Shown: positions 35,657 to 49,312 of the stretch, in pieces
Position numbering within the stretch: the first letter of the stretch is position 1
Layout of the letters: each line of letters opens with the position of its first letter
Origin: Pseudomonas sp. SCB32
GTDB lineage: Bacteria; Pseudomonadota; Gammaproteobacteria; Pseudomonadales; Pseudomonadaceae
DNA: 64,000 nt
NCBI RefSeq assembly: GCF_009189165.1
Contig: NZ_CP045118.1
Location: 6,247,242-6,311,241, forward strand
Direction: 5' to 3'
The notes under the pieces: model-generated
Database searches by the model: none
The model's input: the letters and a program-made list of their open reading frames with translations, nothing else
Told to the model about the DNA's origin: nothing
Translations under genes and position numbers: made by a program

Positions 35657-35686
35657 ACAAGGCCCCAGGCAATGCCGGGGCCTTGT
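35657..35686 (-). terminator. Terminator downstream of gltP
   Basis: ACAAGGCCCC (35657-35666) pairs with GGGGCCTTGT (35677-35686) around a 10-nt loop. A weak TTT follows on the minus strand. It lies between the end of gltP and the SpmAB-like gene, beside a BIME. Confidence 0.55.
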
Positions 35687-35745
35687 GGATAACTGGTCGA
35701 GGGTACACCGGGAGAGCCGATCACCGCTGTAAGCTCACAGGCGGT

Positions 35746-35816
35746 GTAGGAGCGGACTTCGTCCGCGATGGTTTCCGGCGCGATGCAGACCTATTGCGGA
35801 CGGAGTCCGCTCCTAC
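35746..35816. repeat. REP/BIME inverted pair, copy 3
   Basis: A 21-bp arm at 35746-35766 starting GTAGGAGCGGACTTCGTCC has a complement at 35796-35816 with one mismatch. It ends 8 bp before the gltP stop, so it lies in the 3' end of that transcript. Confidence 0.85.
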
Positions 35817-35824
35817 GTCATGCC

Positions 35825-37174
<1,350 letters not shown>

Positions 37175-37479
37175 AGTTGAGTCACCCTTGATTCTTGTGG
37201 AAGTCGGGGTTCCGCATCGCCACCGGGGTACCGATGGCCAGCGAAAAGGGGGCGCATGATTCCTACACCCATTTCCCTCGTCTAATGCCGGAGATGCCTA
37301 CCCTATGCACAATCGGCATAAGGAAAGGCACTTGAAACAGGCGTCCCAGATCTCCGTCCCCTTGATTTTTCGTATGGGTCAGGAATCCCGATGCCTGCCA
37401 CGCAGCGGTTTACAAAGACGGCTAGGCTGAAATCTATCCGGCCGCCGATGGCCGTCATCCTTGAAGAAAGGAGCCCGTG
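37175..37479. other. Divergent promoter region between gltP and wrbA
   Basis: 305 bp without a gene. It must hold both promoters. I see an ATGCCG ... CGGCAT inverted pair (37285-37290 and 37314-37319) and the wrbA ribosome site AAAGGAG at its right end, but no convincing -35/-10 pair or known regulator site. Confidence 0.5.
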
Positions 37480-38076
37480 ATGAAGAAGATCCTGGTCCTT
37501 TATTACTCGATGTACGGTCACATCGAGCGCATGGCGCAAGCCGTCGCCGAAGGCGCCGGCAAGGTTCCCGGTGTCGAGGTGACGCTCAAGCGCGTTCCCG
37601 AAACCATGCCCGAGGACATCGCCCGCAATGCCGGCGCGAAACTCGACCAGCAGGCTCCGGTGGCCAGCCCGCAGGAACTGGCCGACTACGACGCGATCCT
37701 GTTCGGCTCACCCACCCGCTTCGGCAACATGGCCGGCCAAATGCGCACCTTCCTGGATCAGACCGGCGCCCTGTGGATAAACGGCGCGCTGATCGGCAAG
37801 TTCGCAGGCGTCTTCACGTCCACCGGTACCGGAGGCGGTGGTGAAACCACCATCACCTCGTTCTGGCACACCCTCGCGCACCACGGGATGGTCATTGTAG
37901 GCCTGCCCTACAGCGCACCGGAATTGACCGATATCAGTGAACTTCGAGCGGGCTCACCCTACGGCGCCGCTACCATTGCCGGCGCGGATGGCTCGCGCCA
38001 GCCCAGCGAAAAGGAACTGGCCCTGGCGAGATTTCAGGGCGAACACGTGGCCAAGCTGACCGTTCGCATGCAATGA
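37480..38076 (+). CDS. wrbA: NAD(P)H:quinone oxidoreductase WrbA
   Basis: 198 residues from ATG 37480, with AAAGGAG 6 bases upstream. Flavodoxin-like fold: the FMN phosphate loop is [12 protein letters not shown] (about residues 8-19), followed by [22 protein letters not shown] and [13 protein letters not shown], all classical WrbA blocks, and [11 protein letters not shown] near residue 133. WrbA reduces quinones by two electrons and protects against redox cycling. A lipoprotein gene follows 22 bp later in the same direction. Confidence 0.95.
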   Translation: MKKILVLYYSMYGHIERMAQAVAEGAGKVPGVEVTLKRVPETMPEDIARNAGAKLDQQAPVASPQELADYDAILFGSPTRFGNMAGQMRTFLDQTGALWINGALIGKFAGVFTSTGTGGGGETTITSFWHTLAHHGMVIVGLPYSAPELTDISELRAGSPYGAATIAGADGSRQPSEKELALARFQGEHVAKLTVRMQ

Positions 38077-38098
38077 CCCCTCCAGAAAAGGACGCTCC

Positions 38099-38758
38099 AT
38101 GACGCGACTCCCGGTAGTACCCACCCTGCTGTTGGCCAGCGCCCTGGCGCTGGCCGGATGCTCCAGCCAGAAACCGGACGCCTCGCAGTATTCAGGCTTC
38201 CTCGACGACTACTCCCAGCTCAAACCCGCGACCTCGCCCAGCGGGCAACCGGTGCTGCGCTGGGTGGACCCGAATCTGAAACTGAGCAACTACAGCTCGG
38301 TGCTGGTGGAGCGGCCGGTGTACTTCCCGCAACCCAAGCCTACCGAGAACGTCGATCAGACGACCCTGAACACGATTCCCGATTACCTGAAGCAGCGCAT
38401 CGAGCAGCAGCTGAGCAGCCGCTATCGCGTGGTACAGCAAGCCGATCGCGACACCCTGGTGCTCAAGACTGCTATCACCGGCGTAAACGTTTCCACCGAG
38501 GGTCTGCACGCCTACGAGGTGATCCCGATCGCCCTGGTGGTGGCGGCCACCACCACCGCAATCGGCACGCGGGACCAGGAAACCGAGGTTTATGTGGAAA
38601 TGGAAGCGCTGGATGGTGCCACCAGCAAGCCGGTGGCCAAGGTTGTGCGCAAGGGCGCCGGCAAGACGCTGGAGAACACCAGCACACGCCTGACGCTCAA
38701 TGACCTGAAACCCGTGCTCGACGGCTGGGCGCGCGACGCCGCCAACTTCAAACCCTGA
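38099..38758 (+). CDS. DUF3313 family lipoprotein
   Basis: 219 residues. Lipoprotein signal with lipobox ALAGC (Cys at 21). The DUF3313 domain is recognisable from YSGFLDDYSQLKP right after the lipid anchor, then VLRWVDPNLKLSNYSSVLVERPVYFP and the C-terminal VRKGAGKTLENTSTRLTLNDLKPVLDGWA. Role unknown; probably anchored in the outer membrane. Possibly co-transcribed with wrbA. Confidence 0.88.
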   Translation: MTRLPVVPTLLLASALALAGCSSQKPDASQYSGFLDDYSQLKPATSPSGQPVLRWVDPNLKLSNYSSVLVERPVYFPQPKPTENVDQTTLNTIPDYLKQRIEQQLSSRYRVVQQADRDTLVLKTAITGVNVSTEGLHAYEVIPIALVVAATTTAIGTRDQETEVYVEMEALDGATSKPVAKVVRKGAGKTLENTSTRLTLNDLKPVLDGWARDAANFKP

Positions 38759-38771
38759 CGGGCCCGGCTCT

Positions 38772-38820
38772 GCGGAACCGGGGTGAGGCCATTCTCACGC
38801 CGGTTCCGCCACAGCCTTTT
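38772..38820 (+). terminator. Terminator after the DUF3313 gene
   Basis: GCGGAACCGG (38772-38781) pairs with CCGGTTCCGC (38800-38809), with an inner GTGAG/CTCAC stem; TTTT follows at 38817-38820. Good candidate end for the wrbA-DUF3313 transcript. Confidence 0.65.
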
Positions 38821-38938
38821 GCCCTGACCCGGTCCGCCGTTGCGGAGGCACTCCTTGTACCCCTGGGTTGCTCAGGGCCTGAATCACCCCGAACATCCCG
38901 GCCCCCTGGCCATGCGCCAGGCCTTCAGCCAGGCGCGA

Positions 38939-39394
38939 TCAGAACCAGTTCGGATCGCTCTTGAGTTCCTCGTCCAGAATGCTTTTCACCGCCTCGCTCG
39001 GTTCGCCCAGCCAGCTCGGCGCCTGGCCCGGCGGCAGCCTTTCGGGCACCTTCACATAGAGGGCGTAAGCCTTCCGCTTGTCCCAGGTGAAGGCCACATA
39101 AAGCCGATGGTTGGTGCAGTCGTAGGCTTCACAGAGTTCGCCCACCAGTTACTTGCCGTTCACCTTGTCCACCGAGTGCATCGGCATCGATGTGCCGGTG
39201 AGACTCATCACCCAGTTGGGCAGCTCACGTTCATTCTGGACCACCGAATGCCAGGTCTGCCCGTACTGTCCATCGGAGGCTACCAGTTGATCGACCCGGT
39301 ACCGGGCGATCCTGTCCGGCCCCAAGGCCAGGGCCTGGGCCCCGGCACCAGCCAGAAACAGCAGAGCGATCAGGAGGTTACGGATGAAGCCCAT
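38939..39394 (-). pseudogene. Ivy-type lysozyme inhibitor gene interrupted by an in-frame TAA
   Basis: The frame starts at ATG 39394 (AAGGA upstream), encodes a signal peptide (MGFIRNLLIALLFLAGAGAQ) and an Ivy-like mature start, and stops at codon 82 (TAA, 39149-39151). The same frame continues without shift for 69 codons to a TGA at 38939 and encodes LVGELCEAYDCTNHR, with the CxxxDC loop that Ivy uses to block the lysozyme active site. Full length would be 151 residues, normal for Ivy. From memory, the stop aligns with the Tyr before the Cys loop of E. coli Ivy, so a TAC to TAA change is likely. As read, only an inactive fragment would be made. A sequencing error cannot be excluded. Confidence 0.85.
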
Positions 39395-39428
39395 CGCCAG
39401 GTTCCTTGTCCAATCGGGAGGATAGGTG

Positions 39429-39590
39429 TCAGCCCCGTCGGTGCCCGGCGATGAACGACACGACGAACAGCACCAGGAACAGGACGAACAGGATCTTGGC
39501 AATGCTGGTCGCAGCGCCCGCAATGCCGCCGAAACCGAGCACACCGGCAATGATGGCGATGATCAGGAATGTCAGAGCCCAGCTGAGCAT
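39429..39590 (-). CDS. DUF1328 small membrane protein (YtjA-like)
   Basis: 53 residues from ATG 39590 with a strong GAGGAG ribosome site 8 bases upstream. Sequence begins [22 protein letters not shown], contains two short membrane helices and ends in RRG, the standard DUF1328 pattern. Function unknown; members are often stress-induced. It is 34 bp upstream of the broken ivy gene, same strand, probably one transcript, as in PA5482-PA5481. Confidence 0.9.
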   Translation of the reverse strand: MLSWALTFLIIAIIAGVLGFGGIAGAATSIAKILFVLFLVLFVVSFIAGHRRG

Positions 39591-39680
39591 GGGACTTCTC
39601 CTCTTCTGGTTGTAGATTCGGACGCTCTCCCGACGTTCAGGCCACCACGCAGGTGGGCGGTTCGCAGGCGCGCCGCCGAT

Positions 39681-39947
39681 TCAGAACACCCAGCCGCCAT
39701 GGCGAGCGATTGACGCTGGCGGCTCGTGAGACCTCGCGGCCAAGTGCCGACTGACGTTATCCCTGGCCGGAAGAGGCTGTGGATAACGCGAGACCTCCTG
39801 CATCACGCTGGATGCATTGGGGATAAGTACGCGGGGATCGTCATAGGATGGCGACACCCACTGCACCTGGTGGATCAGCAACAGCAGCAGGGCGATGGCC
39901 AGCAGGACCCGGCTCCAGACATCGACATGTGTTTCTTGGCTCTTCAT
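39681..39947 (-). CDS. Small single-pass membrane protein, hypothetical
   Basis: 88 residues from ATG 39947, with AGGAGA 8 bases upstream. Residues ~13-30 form one membrane helix (VLLAIALLLLLIHQVQW), followed by a ~58-residue polar tail rich in Ser, Arg and Pro, presumably periplasmic. No family recognised. Same strand as DUF1328 and ivy, 90 bp upstream of the former. Confidence 0.65.
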   Translation of the reverse strand: MKSQETHVDVWSRVLLAIALLLLLIHQVQWVSPSYDDPRVLIPNASSVMQEVSRYPQPLPARDNVSRHLAARSHEPPASIARHGGWVF

Positions 39948-40218
39948 CCCGACTCTCCTGACCGTCGCGTGCGTCCTTGCCAAGGCTGGCGGCATGGGCT
40001 GCTTTCCCTGGAAATCTGCACGCCACATGCCAAGCTGCGGCTGTCTTTTTTATCCTTTTAAAACAATATGTTGGAATTTTCGCGCAGGACCTCGGCGCAC
40101 GCATCCTGCACGATCAAGGGGCTTTGCCCGTGCGTTTTGCAATGCTCGCCGCGAAAGCCCGGTTGTGATCAGACTCCGAACGCTCACCACGGGAAGTCGC
40201 GCAAATGGGCTGGGCGGC

Positions 40219-41097
40219 TCATGACCGCATCTGCCCCTCGGACGGTCGGTACAGGCCGCTAGTCTGCCCGGCCACCTTCAAGGCGCTGGCGTCCACCTCA
40301 TGAACGCCACGGGTCTTGCGCGCGGTGTCGATCAGTTGCTGACGCTCAGCACTGCTGGGCACCACACCACTTAGGCTGACCACGCCATCGCGGGTGGACA
40401 CACCGATGGAAAGCCCGCTCAACGCATGACGCGCCACCACGTCTGCCTTGATCTGGCTGGTGATCCAGGCATCGCTGACCGCGGCCTGCGCATCGTTCAC
40501 GGAATCTTCCAGCTTCTTGGTCGACGAACCTTCCGGCACCACCTTCAGGCGGTTATCCACAGAGGCGACCCCTTCGGTCTGCACGGCAAGGTGGGAGGCC
40601 TGCTGGCTGGCTTCCTCGCTGGGTGCCGTACCTTCCAGGGTGACCGCGCCCGCCTTGCTGGAGACCTTGATGTCCAGCCCGTCGGCGGGCTTATCGAGCA
40701 GCAGCTTGGCCTTGACCCGAGCAGCCAGCGCCGCATCGTCCCAACTCTGCACCGCATCGCTGCGCGGCGCTTCGCTGTTGGCCAGTGTCGAGTCGACGGT
40801 AATACGGTTATCCACAGCGGTGATGCCTTCGACGCTCATCGCGACCTGCGCCGCCAGTGCACGCTGTTCTTCATTGGCAACCTTGCCACTGAGCACGGCA
40901 CGGCCCTTTTCCACATCCACGCTGAGCCTGAAGGGTTTCAGGTCGCGGTTGAGGTTGATGGCGGTCCAGATCGAACCTTCCTGGCGCGCGGCAGCCAGTT
41001 GCTCGGTGAGGGTGGATTCCTCGGCCTGGCCGACCAACGGTTGGCTGGCCAGCAACACGCTGCCGAGGGCCAGGACAAGCAGCTTCGGGATAGACAT
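40219..41097 (-). CDS. Secreted triple-BON-domain protein (OsmY-like)
   Basis: 292 residues from ATG 41097, with AAGGAG 7 bases upstream. Signal peptide ends near residue 25 (QPLVGQAEE). Three BON-like repeats can be seen, each with a V-x-L-x-G motif followed by VxxVDNR: around VLSGKVANEEQRALAAQVAMSVEGITAVDNR, VTLEGTAPSEEASQQASHLA, and VSLSGVVPSSAERQQLIDTARKTRGVHEVD. BON proteins bind membranes and help survive osmotic shock. It is divergent from algB, so the two may share stress-responsive promoters. Confidence 0.88.
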   Translation of the reverse strand: MSIPKLLVLALGSVLLASQPLVGQAEESTLTEQLAAARQEGSIWTAINLNRDLKPFRLSVDVEKGRAVLSGKVANEEQRALAAQVAMSVEGITAVDNRITVDSTLANSEAPRSDAVQSWDDAALAARVKAKLLLDKPADGLDIKVSSKAGAVTLEGTAPSEEASQQASHLAVQTEGVASVDNRLKVVPEGSSTKKLEDSVNDAQAAVSDAWITSQIKADVVARHALSGLSIGVSTRDGVVSLSGVVPSSAERQQLIDTARKTRGVHEVDASALKVAGQTSGLYRPSEGQMRS

Positions 41098-41317
41098 GGT
41101 GCGCTCCTTGGCGATTTTCTGTACTGCCAGTAGAGACACCAGTACGCCCCTGTCAGTGCCATCCTGTTGATAAGTCATTCTATTTCAACGTATTACCCAC
41201 CATGTGGATAACTCTGCCCTTGCAGCCTGCCCGACGCTCTGGAAAGAGCCTTTGCAACTTGCACGAAATTTCCGGGACTAATAATTAACCTAAGACAAAT
41301 AATGAGGAACACCTCGA

Positions 41318-42660
<1,343 letters not shown>

Positions 42661-42664
<4 letters not shown>

Positions 42665-44454
42665 AACTCTCCCTGCCGCTGACATTGCGCACGCAGCTCT
42701 TCCTGAGCATCTCGGCGCTCATGACGGTGGCCCTGCTGGGGCTGCTGCTGGGGCTGTTCAGCGTGGTGTTCACCGGCCGCGAGCAGGCGGAACTCATCCA
42801 GCGCAATTTCGACACCATCGAAGTCAGCGAGCAGCTGCGCCAGGCCCTGGGTGATGAATTGGTCCAGGTACTCAGTACAGAGCCGAGCAGAGAGCGTCTG
42901 GAGGCTGCCCGCCAGCACTTCAGCGATCAGCTGGAGCACGGCCAGAAGCGCGCAGCCAGTGACACGGAGCGGCAACTTTTACAGCAGATCGCCGACGCCC
43001 ATCGGCAGTTCGTCGATGCCACGGAGAATCCGGGCCCCGGCCTCCCCGACCTGCTGGATGACAGTGACCTCGGTCGCAACCTGGACGCACTGCGGCAACA
43101 ACTGCTCACTCTGCATGAATTCGCCATGCGCAATATCGATACCCAGGAAAGCGACGCTCGCACACGGACGCTGCTGATCAGCGGGCTGCTCGGACTGGTG
43201 GGCGTGGCCATCCTGCTGATCGGCTTCGTGACCGCCCACAGCATTGCCCGCCGTTTCGGTGCGCCGATCGGCGCCCTGGCCAAGGCAGCGGACAAGATCG
43301 GACAGGGTGACTTCGACCTGACCCTGCCGATTTCCCCGGTGGCCGAGTTGGCCGCCCTGAGCCGCCGCTTCGGTCTGATGGCGGAGGCCCTGCGCCTGTA
43401 TCGGGAGACCAACACCGAGGCTATCGGCTACGGGCGCCGGCGCTTGCAGGCGGTACTCGACAGCATCGACGACGGCCTGGTGATCCTCGATCGCGACGGC
43501 CATATCGAACATGCCAACCCGGTCGCCAGCCGCCAGTTGTTCTCCAGGAGCGATCCACACGGCAAGGATCTGGGCGAGTTGCTGGATACCCCGGAGCTGA
43601 CCCAGGCCATCCGAAGGGCGCTGGCGGGTGATCTGCTGGAAGAGACGCCCCTGGACCTGGTGGTGGAAGTGAGTGGGGAACGACGGCTGCTGACCTGGGG
43701 CATGTCTCCGGTCACCCATGACGACGGTCGCAACATCGGCGCGGTGATGGTGTTGCGCGACGTCACCGAGCAACGCGCCTTCGAACGGGTACGCAATGAC
43801 TTCGTGCTGCGCGCTTCCCATGAGCTGCGCACCCCGGTAACCGGCATGCAGATGGCCTTCGGCCTGCTCTCAGAGCACCTGGTATTCCCCAGGGAATCCC
43901 GCGAGCACGATCTGCTCACCACGGTCGATGAAGAGATGCGGCGGCTGGTCATGCTGATCGGCGACCTGCTGAATTTCTCCCGTTACCAGAGCGGCACGCA
44001 GAAACTCGACCTGCAGCCCTGCGATATCAACGAAATCCTGGCGCAGGCCAGGCAGCGCTTCGAGGGCCAGGCGCGCGGCCAGCTCATCGATCTCCAGATG
44101 GAAGCCGGCGAGGGCTTGCCGCCGCTCAAACTCGATCGCCTGCAGATCGAACGGGTCATCGACAACCTGATCAGCAACGCCCTGCGCCACACCCCGGAAG
44201 GCGGAGTGATCCGGCTGCAGACACGCTGTCACGATAAACGGGTAACGATCGCCGTGGAAGACAACGGCGACGGGATTCCCTTCAGCCAGCAGGGTCGCAT
44301 CTTCGAGCCCTTCGTACAGATCGGAAGCAAGAAGGGCGGTGCCGGCCTGGGCTTGGCGCTGTGCAAGGAGATCGTCCAGCTGCACGGAGGGCGAATCGTC
44401 CTGCACTCGCAGCCGGGCAAAGGCTCGCACTTCTACGTGCTGTTGCCGGTTTAG
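42661..44454 (+). CDS. kinB: Sensor histidine kinase KinB
   Basis: 597 residues starting at the GTG in GTGA, which overlaps the algB stop; translation is probably coupled. Two membrane helices (about 12-40 and 174-195) enclose a periplasmic helical sensor domain. A HAMP segment (FGAPIGALAKAADKIGQGDFDL) and a PAS domain (LQAVLDSIDDGLVILDRDGHIEHANPVAS) follow. The phospho-accepting His is His387 in RASHELRTPVTGMQ, and the ATPase blocks are DNLISNALRHTP, DNGDGIP and GAGLGLALCKEI. It controls AlgB, and loss of KinB phosphatase activity drives alginate in P. aeruginosa. Confidence 0.95.
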
Positions 44455-45233
44455 CTGGTTGGCACGGCCAGCAGCAGCGCTGCAGTCTCCAGATCCGGCT
44501 CGCCGTCGAAGCGGTCCGGGCGGAAGCGCATCTGGAAGGCAGCGATCACGTTGCGCGTCTGTTCGTCGAGTACACCATTGAGCGGCACCGCGTAACCGTG
44601 ACGCGCCAGCTGCTGCTGGAACCATCGTGGAGCGGGCAGCTGGCCATTCAGCTCACCCAGGCGGCGGGCGATCTCGCCCGGCTTCGGCCAGGGGATCAGG
44701 CCGGCGTCGGCAAGCTTCTTCCAGGGGAACAGCGGGCCCGGATCGACCTTGCGCTGCGGAGCGATGTCGCTGTGGCCGAGGATGTGATCCGGCGTGATGC
44801 CCTGGCGCTTGCTGATGTCCTTGAGCAGGACAATCAGGGCGTCGATCTGGGCGTCAGGATAGGGGTACCAGATCTTGCCGCTGGGGGTTTCGCGGTAACC
44901 GGGATTGATCAGCTCGATGCCGATCGACGTGGAGTTCAGCCAGGTGCGCCCCTGCCATTCGCTCTGTCCCGCATGCCAGGCACGGCGATTCTCGTCCACC
45001 AGCTGGTAGATGGTCGGCGGCTGGTCGCCGATCAGGTAATGGGCGCTGACTTCACCACGCGTCAGGACCTTCAGCGAACGCGGCAGGTTCTCCGACGTGT
45101 AATGGATGATGATGTACTGGATGCGGCTGTCCTGGTTGCGCGAGACATGCGATCGATCGATCTGCAGCCCCTGCTCGGCGCAGCCGGCGAGCAGCAGGGC
45201 GAACAGGGCAAGACTGAGGGCACGTAGGGTCAT
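44451..45233 (-). CDS. ampDh2: N-acetylmuramyl-L-alanine amidase AmpDh2 (lipoprotein)
   Basis: 260 residues from ATG 45233. Lipobox LLAGC (Cys18), so it is likely anchored to the inner face of the outer membrane. Amidase_2 domain: IIIHYTSENL (first zinc His), TSIGIELINPG, and GHSDIAPQRKVDPGPLFPW with the other zinc ligands His and Asp. A C-terminal peptidoglycan-binding-like domain covers ~190-260 (VPLNGVLDEQTRNVIAAFQMRF). Cleaves the glycan-peptide amide bond of murein. Its stop overlaps that of kinB by 2 bases; marC lies 8 bp upstream. Confidence 0.93.
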   Translation of the reverse strand: MTLRALSLALFALLLAGCAEQGLQIDRSHVSRNQDSRIQYIIIHYTSENLPRSLKVLTRGEVSAHYLIGDQPPTIYQLVDENRRAWHAGQSEWQGRTWLNSTSIGIELINPGYRETPSGKIWYPYPDAQIDALIVLLKDISKRQGITPDHILGHSDIAPQRKVDPGPLFPWKKLADAGLIPWPKPGEIARRLGELNGQLPAPRWFQQQLARHGYAVPLNGVLDEQTRNVIAAFQMRFRPDRFDGEPDLETAALLLAVPTS

Positions 45234-45241
45234 GGACTCAC

Positions 45242-45829
45242 TCACGCTGCGATGTGCAGGACGCTGCGCAGGTTCTGCAGGAGCATGTTCACGCTGAGCA
45301 TGATCAGCAACATGCCGGCCAGGCGCTCCACGGCGGTCAGCCCGCGAGGACCGAGGAAGCGCTGGAGGAACGAGGCCTGCAACAGGATCACGGCCGTCGC
45401 CGCCCAGGCCAGGATCACCGCCAGGTACAGCTCCCATAACGGACCAGTGTAGGTGGTCCGCAGGGTGATCAGCATGGCCAGTGCCGAGGGGCCGGCTACC
45501 GCTGGCGTCGCCAGCGGAACCAGCAGCGGCTCGCTGTCGGGCATGTCGCCCAGTACGCCCTGGGGAGTTGGGAAGATCAGGCGCATGGCGACCACGAAGA
45601 GGATGATGCCGCCGGCGATTCCGGTCGCCTCTTTGGACAGCCCGAGGCCGGTAAGGATGTGCTCGCCAAGCGTGAGGAAGATCAGCAGCAGGCCGAGTGC
45701 GAGCAGCAGTTCGCGCAGGGCGACCTTGAGCCGGCGCTCGGCCGGGACGGATTTCAGGGCGGCGAGGAACACCGCGATGTTGCCGAACGGGTCGGTGATC
45801 AGAAAGATCAGGACGGCGACGCCGAGCAT
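45242..45829 (-). CDS. MarC-family integral membrane protein
   Basis: 195 residues with six predicted membrane helices. Family motif FLITDPFGNIAVFLAALKSVP at the N-terminus and LLVPLATPAVAGPSALAMLITL in the middle. Despite the name, MarC proteins have no proven role in multiple antibiotic resistance. The gene is 8 bp from ampDh2 and likely in one operon with it, matching PA5486-PA5485. Confidence 0.92.
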   Translation of the reverse strand: MLGVAVLIFLITDPFGNIAVFLAALKSVPAERRLKVALRELLLALGLLLIFLTLGEHILTGLGLSKEATGIAGGIILFVVAMRLIFPTPQGVLGDMPDSEPLLVPLATPAVAGPSALAMLITLRTTYTGPLWELYLAVILAWAATAVILLQASFLQRFLGPRGLTAVERLAGMLLIMLSVNMLLQNLRSVLHIAA

Positions 45830-45959
45830 GATCGGGAAACTCCGGCAGGAAAGACGCCCGACCGGGCGGCAGCGCGGCTCAGGAAAGTCTCTGTGGATAA
45901 CGAAATAGCGTAGTCCCGCCTGTGAATAAGAACTTACCCACAGGCGGGTTGAGGAACCG

Positions 45960-47327
45960 TCAGGACTTCTTGATCTTTTCCGGACGCTTCCAGCCTTCGA
46001 TCACGCGCTGCTTGGCGCGCCCGACCGCCAGGGTCCCGGCCGGCACCTCGGCGGTAACGGTGGAACCCGCGCCAGTCGTGGCACCGGCACCGATATCCAC
46101 AGGCGCCACCAGCGAGTTGTTGGAGCCGATGAAGACGTCCTCGCCGATGGTGGTGCGCCACTTGTTGGCGCCATCGTAGTTGCAGGTGATGGTGCCGGCG
46201 CCAATGTTGGTACGCGCGCCGACTTCGCTGTCACCCAGGTAGGTCAGGTGGCCGACTTTCACGCCATCCTGCAGGTGGACGTTCTTCAGCTCGACGAAGT
46301 TACCCACATGCACCTTGCGCTCCAGCACGCTGCCCGGACGCAGGCGGGCGAACGGACCAACATCGCTGTCAGGTCCGACATGGGCGCCTTCCAGATGCGA
46401 GTTGGCCTTGATGATGGCGCCACGGCGCAGGGTGCTGTCCTTGATATAGCAGTTCGGGCCGATCTGAACGTCGTCCTCGATTTCCACCTGGCCTTCGAGG
46501 ATCACGTTGATGTCGATCTGCACGTCACGGCCAATGCTGACCTCGCCGCGCACGTCAAAGCGCGCCGGGTCGATCAGGGTGACGCCCTGGGCCATCAGAC
46601 GGCGTGCGATGCGCTGCTGGAAGAAGCGCTCCAGTTCGGAGAGCTGCAGGCGGTCGTTGGCGCCCTGGACTTCCATGGCGGCCTGTGGCTGCGCAGTAGC
46701 AACACGAAGGCCGTCGGCCACGGCCATGGCGATCACGTCGGTGAGGTAGTACTCGCCCTGGGCGTTGGCATTGGACAGGCGCGACAACCAGCCAGCCAGA
46801 CGCTCGCGCGGCACAGCGAGGATGCCGGTGTTGCCTTCGCGGATAGCGCGCTGCTCGGGAGAGGCGTCCTTCTGCTCGACGATGGCCTGAACCTCGCCGG
46901 CAGCGTCGCGAATGATGCGGCCGTAGCCAGTGGGGTCATCCAGCTCGACGGTCAGCAGCGCCAGCTGTTCGGCGGTGGCCTGGGCCATCAGGCGCTCCAG
47001 GGTCGGCTGCTCGATCAGCGGCACGTCGCCGTAGAGGATCAACACCTTGTCCGAACTCAGGAACGGGGCGGCCTGGGCCACTGCGTGGCCGGTGCCGAGC
47101 TGCTGCTCCTGGATTACGAAATTCAGGTCATCCGCCTGCAGGCGGTCACGTACCAGCTCCGCGCCGTGGCCGATCACCACATGGATGCGGGAAGGGCTGA
47201 GCGTGCGAGCGGTATCGATCACGTGGGCGAGCATCGGCTTGCCGGCGACCGGGTGCAGGACTTTCGGCAGGGCAGAGCGCATGCGAGTGCCCTGGCCAGC
47301 GGCGAGAATGACGATTTCGAGGGACAT
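45960..47327 (-). CDS. glmU: Bifunctional UDP-N-acetylglucosamine pyrophosphorylase / glucosamine-1-phosphate acetyltransferase
   Basis: 455 residues, full length. N-terminal uridyltransferase with the signature [26 protein letters not shown] and the GYGRIIRD block; C-terminal left-handed beta-helix with hexapeptide repeats ([18 protein letters not shown]) and the acetyltransferase loop [11 protein letters not shown]. Makes UDP-GlcNAc for peptidoglycan and LPS. It lies 112 bp downstream of atpC, beyond the atp terminator. Confidence 0.98.
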   Translation of the reverse strand: MSLEIVILAAGQGTRMRSALPKVLHPVAGKPMLAHVIDTARTLSPSRIHVVIGHGAELVRDRLQADDLNFVIQEQQLGTGHAVAQAAPFLSSDKVLILYGDVPLIEQPTLERLMAQATAEQLALLTVELDDPTGYGRIIRDAAGEVQAIVEQKDASPEQRAIREGNTGILAVPRERLAGWLSRLSNANAQGEYYLTDVIAMAVADGLRVATAQPQAAMEVQGANDRLQLSELERFFQQRIARRLMAQGVTLIDPARFDVRGEVSIGRDVQIDINVILEGQVEIEDDVQIGPNCYIKDSTLRRGAIIKANSHLEGAHVGPDSDVGPFARLRPGSVLERKVHVGNFVELKNVHLQDGVKVGHLTYLGDSEVGARTNIGAGTITCNYDGANKWRTTIGEDVFIGSNNSLVAPVDIGAGATTGAGSTVTAEVPAGTLAVGRAKQRVIEGWKRPEKIKKS

Positions 47328-47370
47328 GAATGACAGACCGTCCTGGTGAGCGGGGAAACCCCGGATGTCG

Positions 47371-47402
47371 AAAAAGAAAAAGGGTAGCCAAGGCTACCCT
47401 TT
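47371..47402 (-). terminator. Intrinsic terminator of the atp operon
   Basis: AAAGGGTAGCC (47379-47389) pairs with GGCTACCCTTT (47392-47402). On the minus strand it is followed by TTCTTTTT (47378-47371). It sits between atpC and glmU. Confidence 0.9.
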
Positions 47403-47439
47403 ATCTATTTTTCGCTAAAGCCCGAAGGCTTCGCGCGGC

Positions 47440-47865
47440 TCAGCCGCCGTACTTCTTGCGAACCTGCTGGACCGTGCGCAGTTGCGCTGCGGCTTCGGCC
47501 AGGCGGGCTGCGGCGGAGCTGTAGTCGAACTCGGCACCTTTGGTGTGCAGAGCCTTCTCAGCTTCCTTCAGTGCGGTCTGGGCAGCCGCTTCGTCGAGGT
47601 CGCCTGCGCGAATCACGGTGTCGGCGAGAACCTTGACCATGTTCGGCTGTACTTCGAGGAAGCCGCCGGAGATGTAGTACACCTCCTGCTCGCCACCCTG
47701 CTTCACCAGGCGGATCGGACCCGGCTTGAGCTCGGTGATCAGCGGCGCGTGGCCCAGAGCGATACCCAGATCACCCAGGGAGCCGTGCGCTACGACCAGC
47801 TCGACCAGACCGGAGAAGATCTCCGCTTCGGCGCTGACGATGTCGCAGTGGACAGTAATAGCCAT
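47440..47865 (-). CDS. atpC: ATP synthase F1 subunit epsilon
   Basis: 141 residues. The N-terminal beta-sandwich is clear ([47 protein letters not shown]) and a helical C-terminal hairpin follows. Part of the central stalk; inhibits ATP hydrolysis. Last gene of the atp operon, 40 bp after atpD. Confidence 0.97.
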   Translation of the reverse strand: MAITVHCDIVSAEAEIFSGLVELVVAHGSLGDLGIALGHAPLITELKPGPIRLVKQGGEQEVYYISGGFLEVQPNMVKVLADTVIRAGDLDEAAAQTALKEAEKALHTKGAEFDYSSAAARLAEAAAQLRTVQQVRKKYGG

Positions 47866-47905
47866 ACCCTTGCCTCACGTAAGCGCCCGTTGCCGGGCGC
47901 ACGGA

Positions 47906-49312
<1,407 letters not shown>

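Noticed and set aside
39149-39151. Programmed recoding (selenocysteine or pyrrolysine) at the ivy stop
   Set aside because: The codon is TAA, which is not used for either residue, and no recoding element is apparent; a nonsense mutation is simpler.
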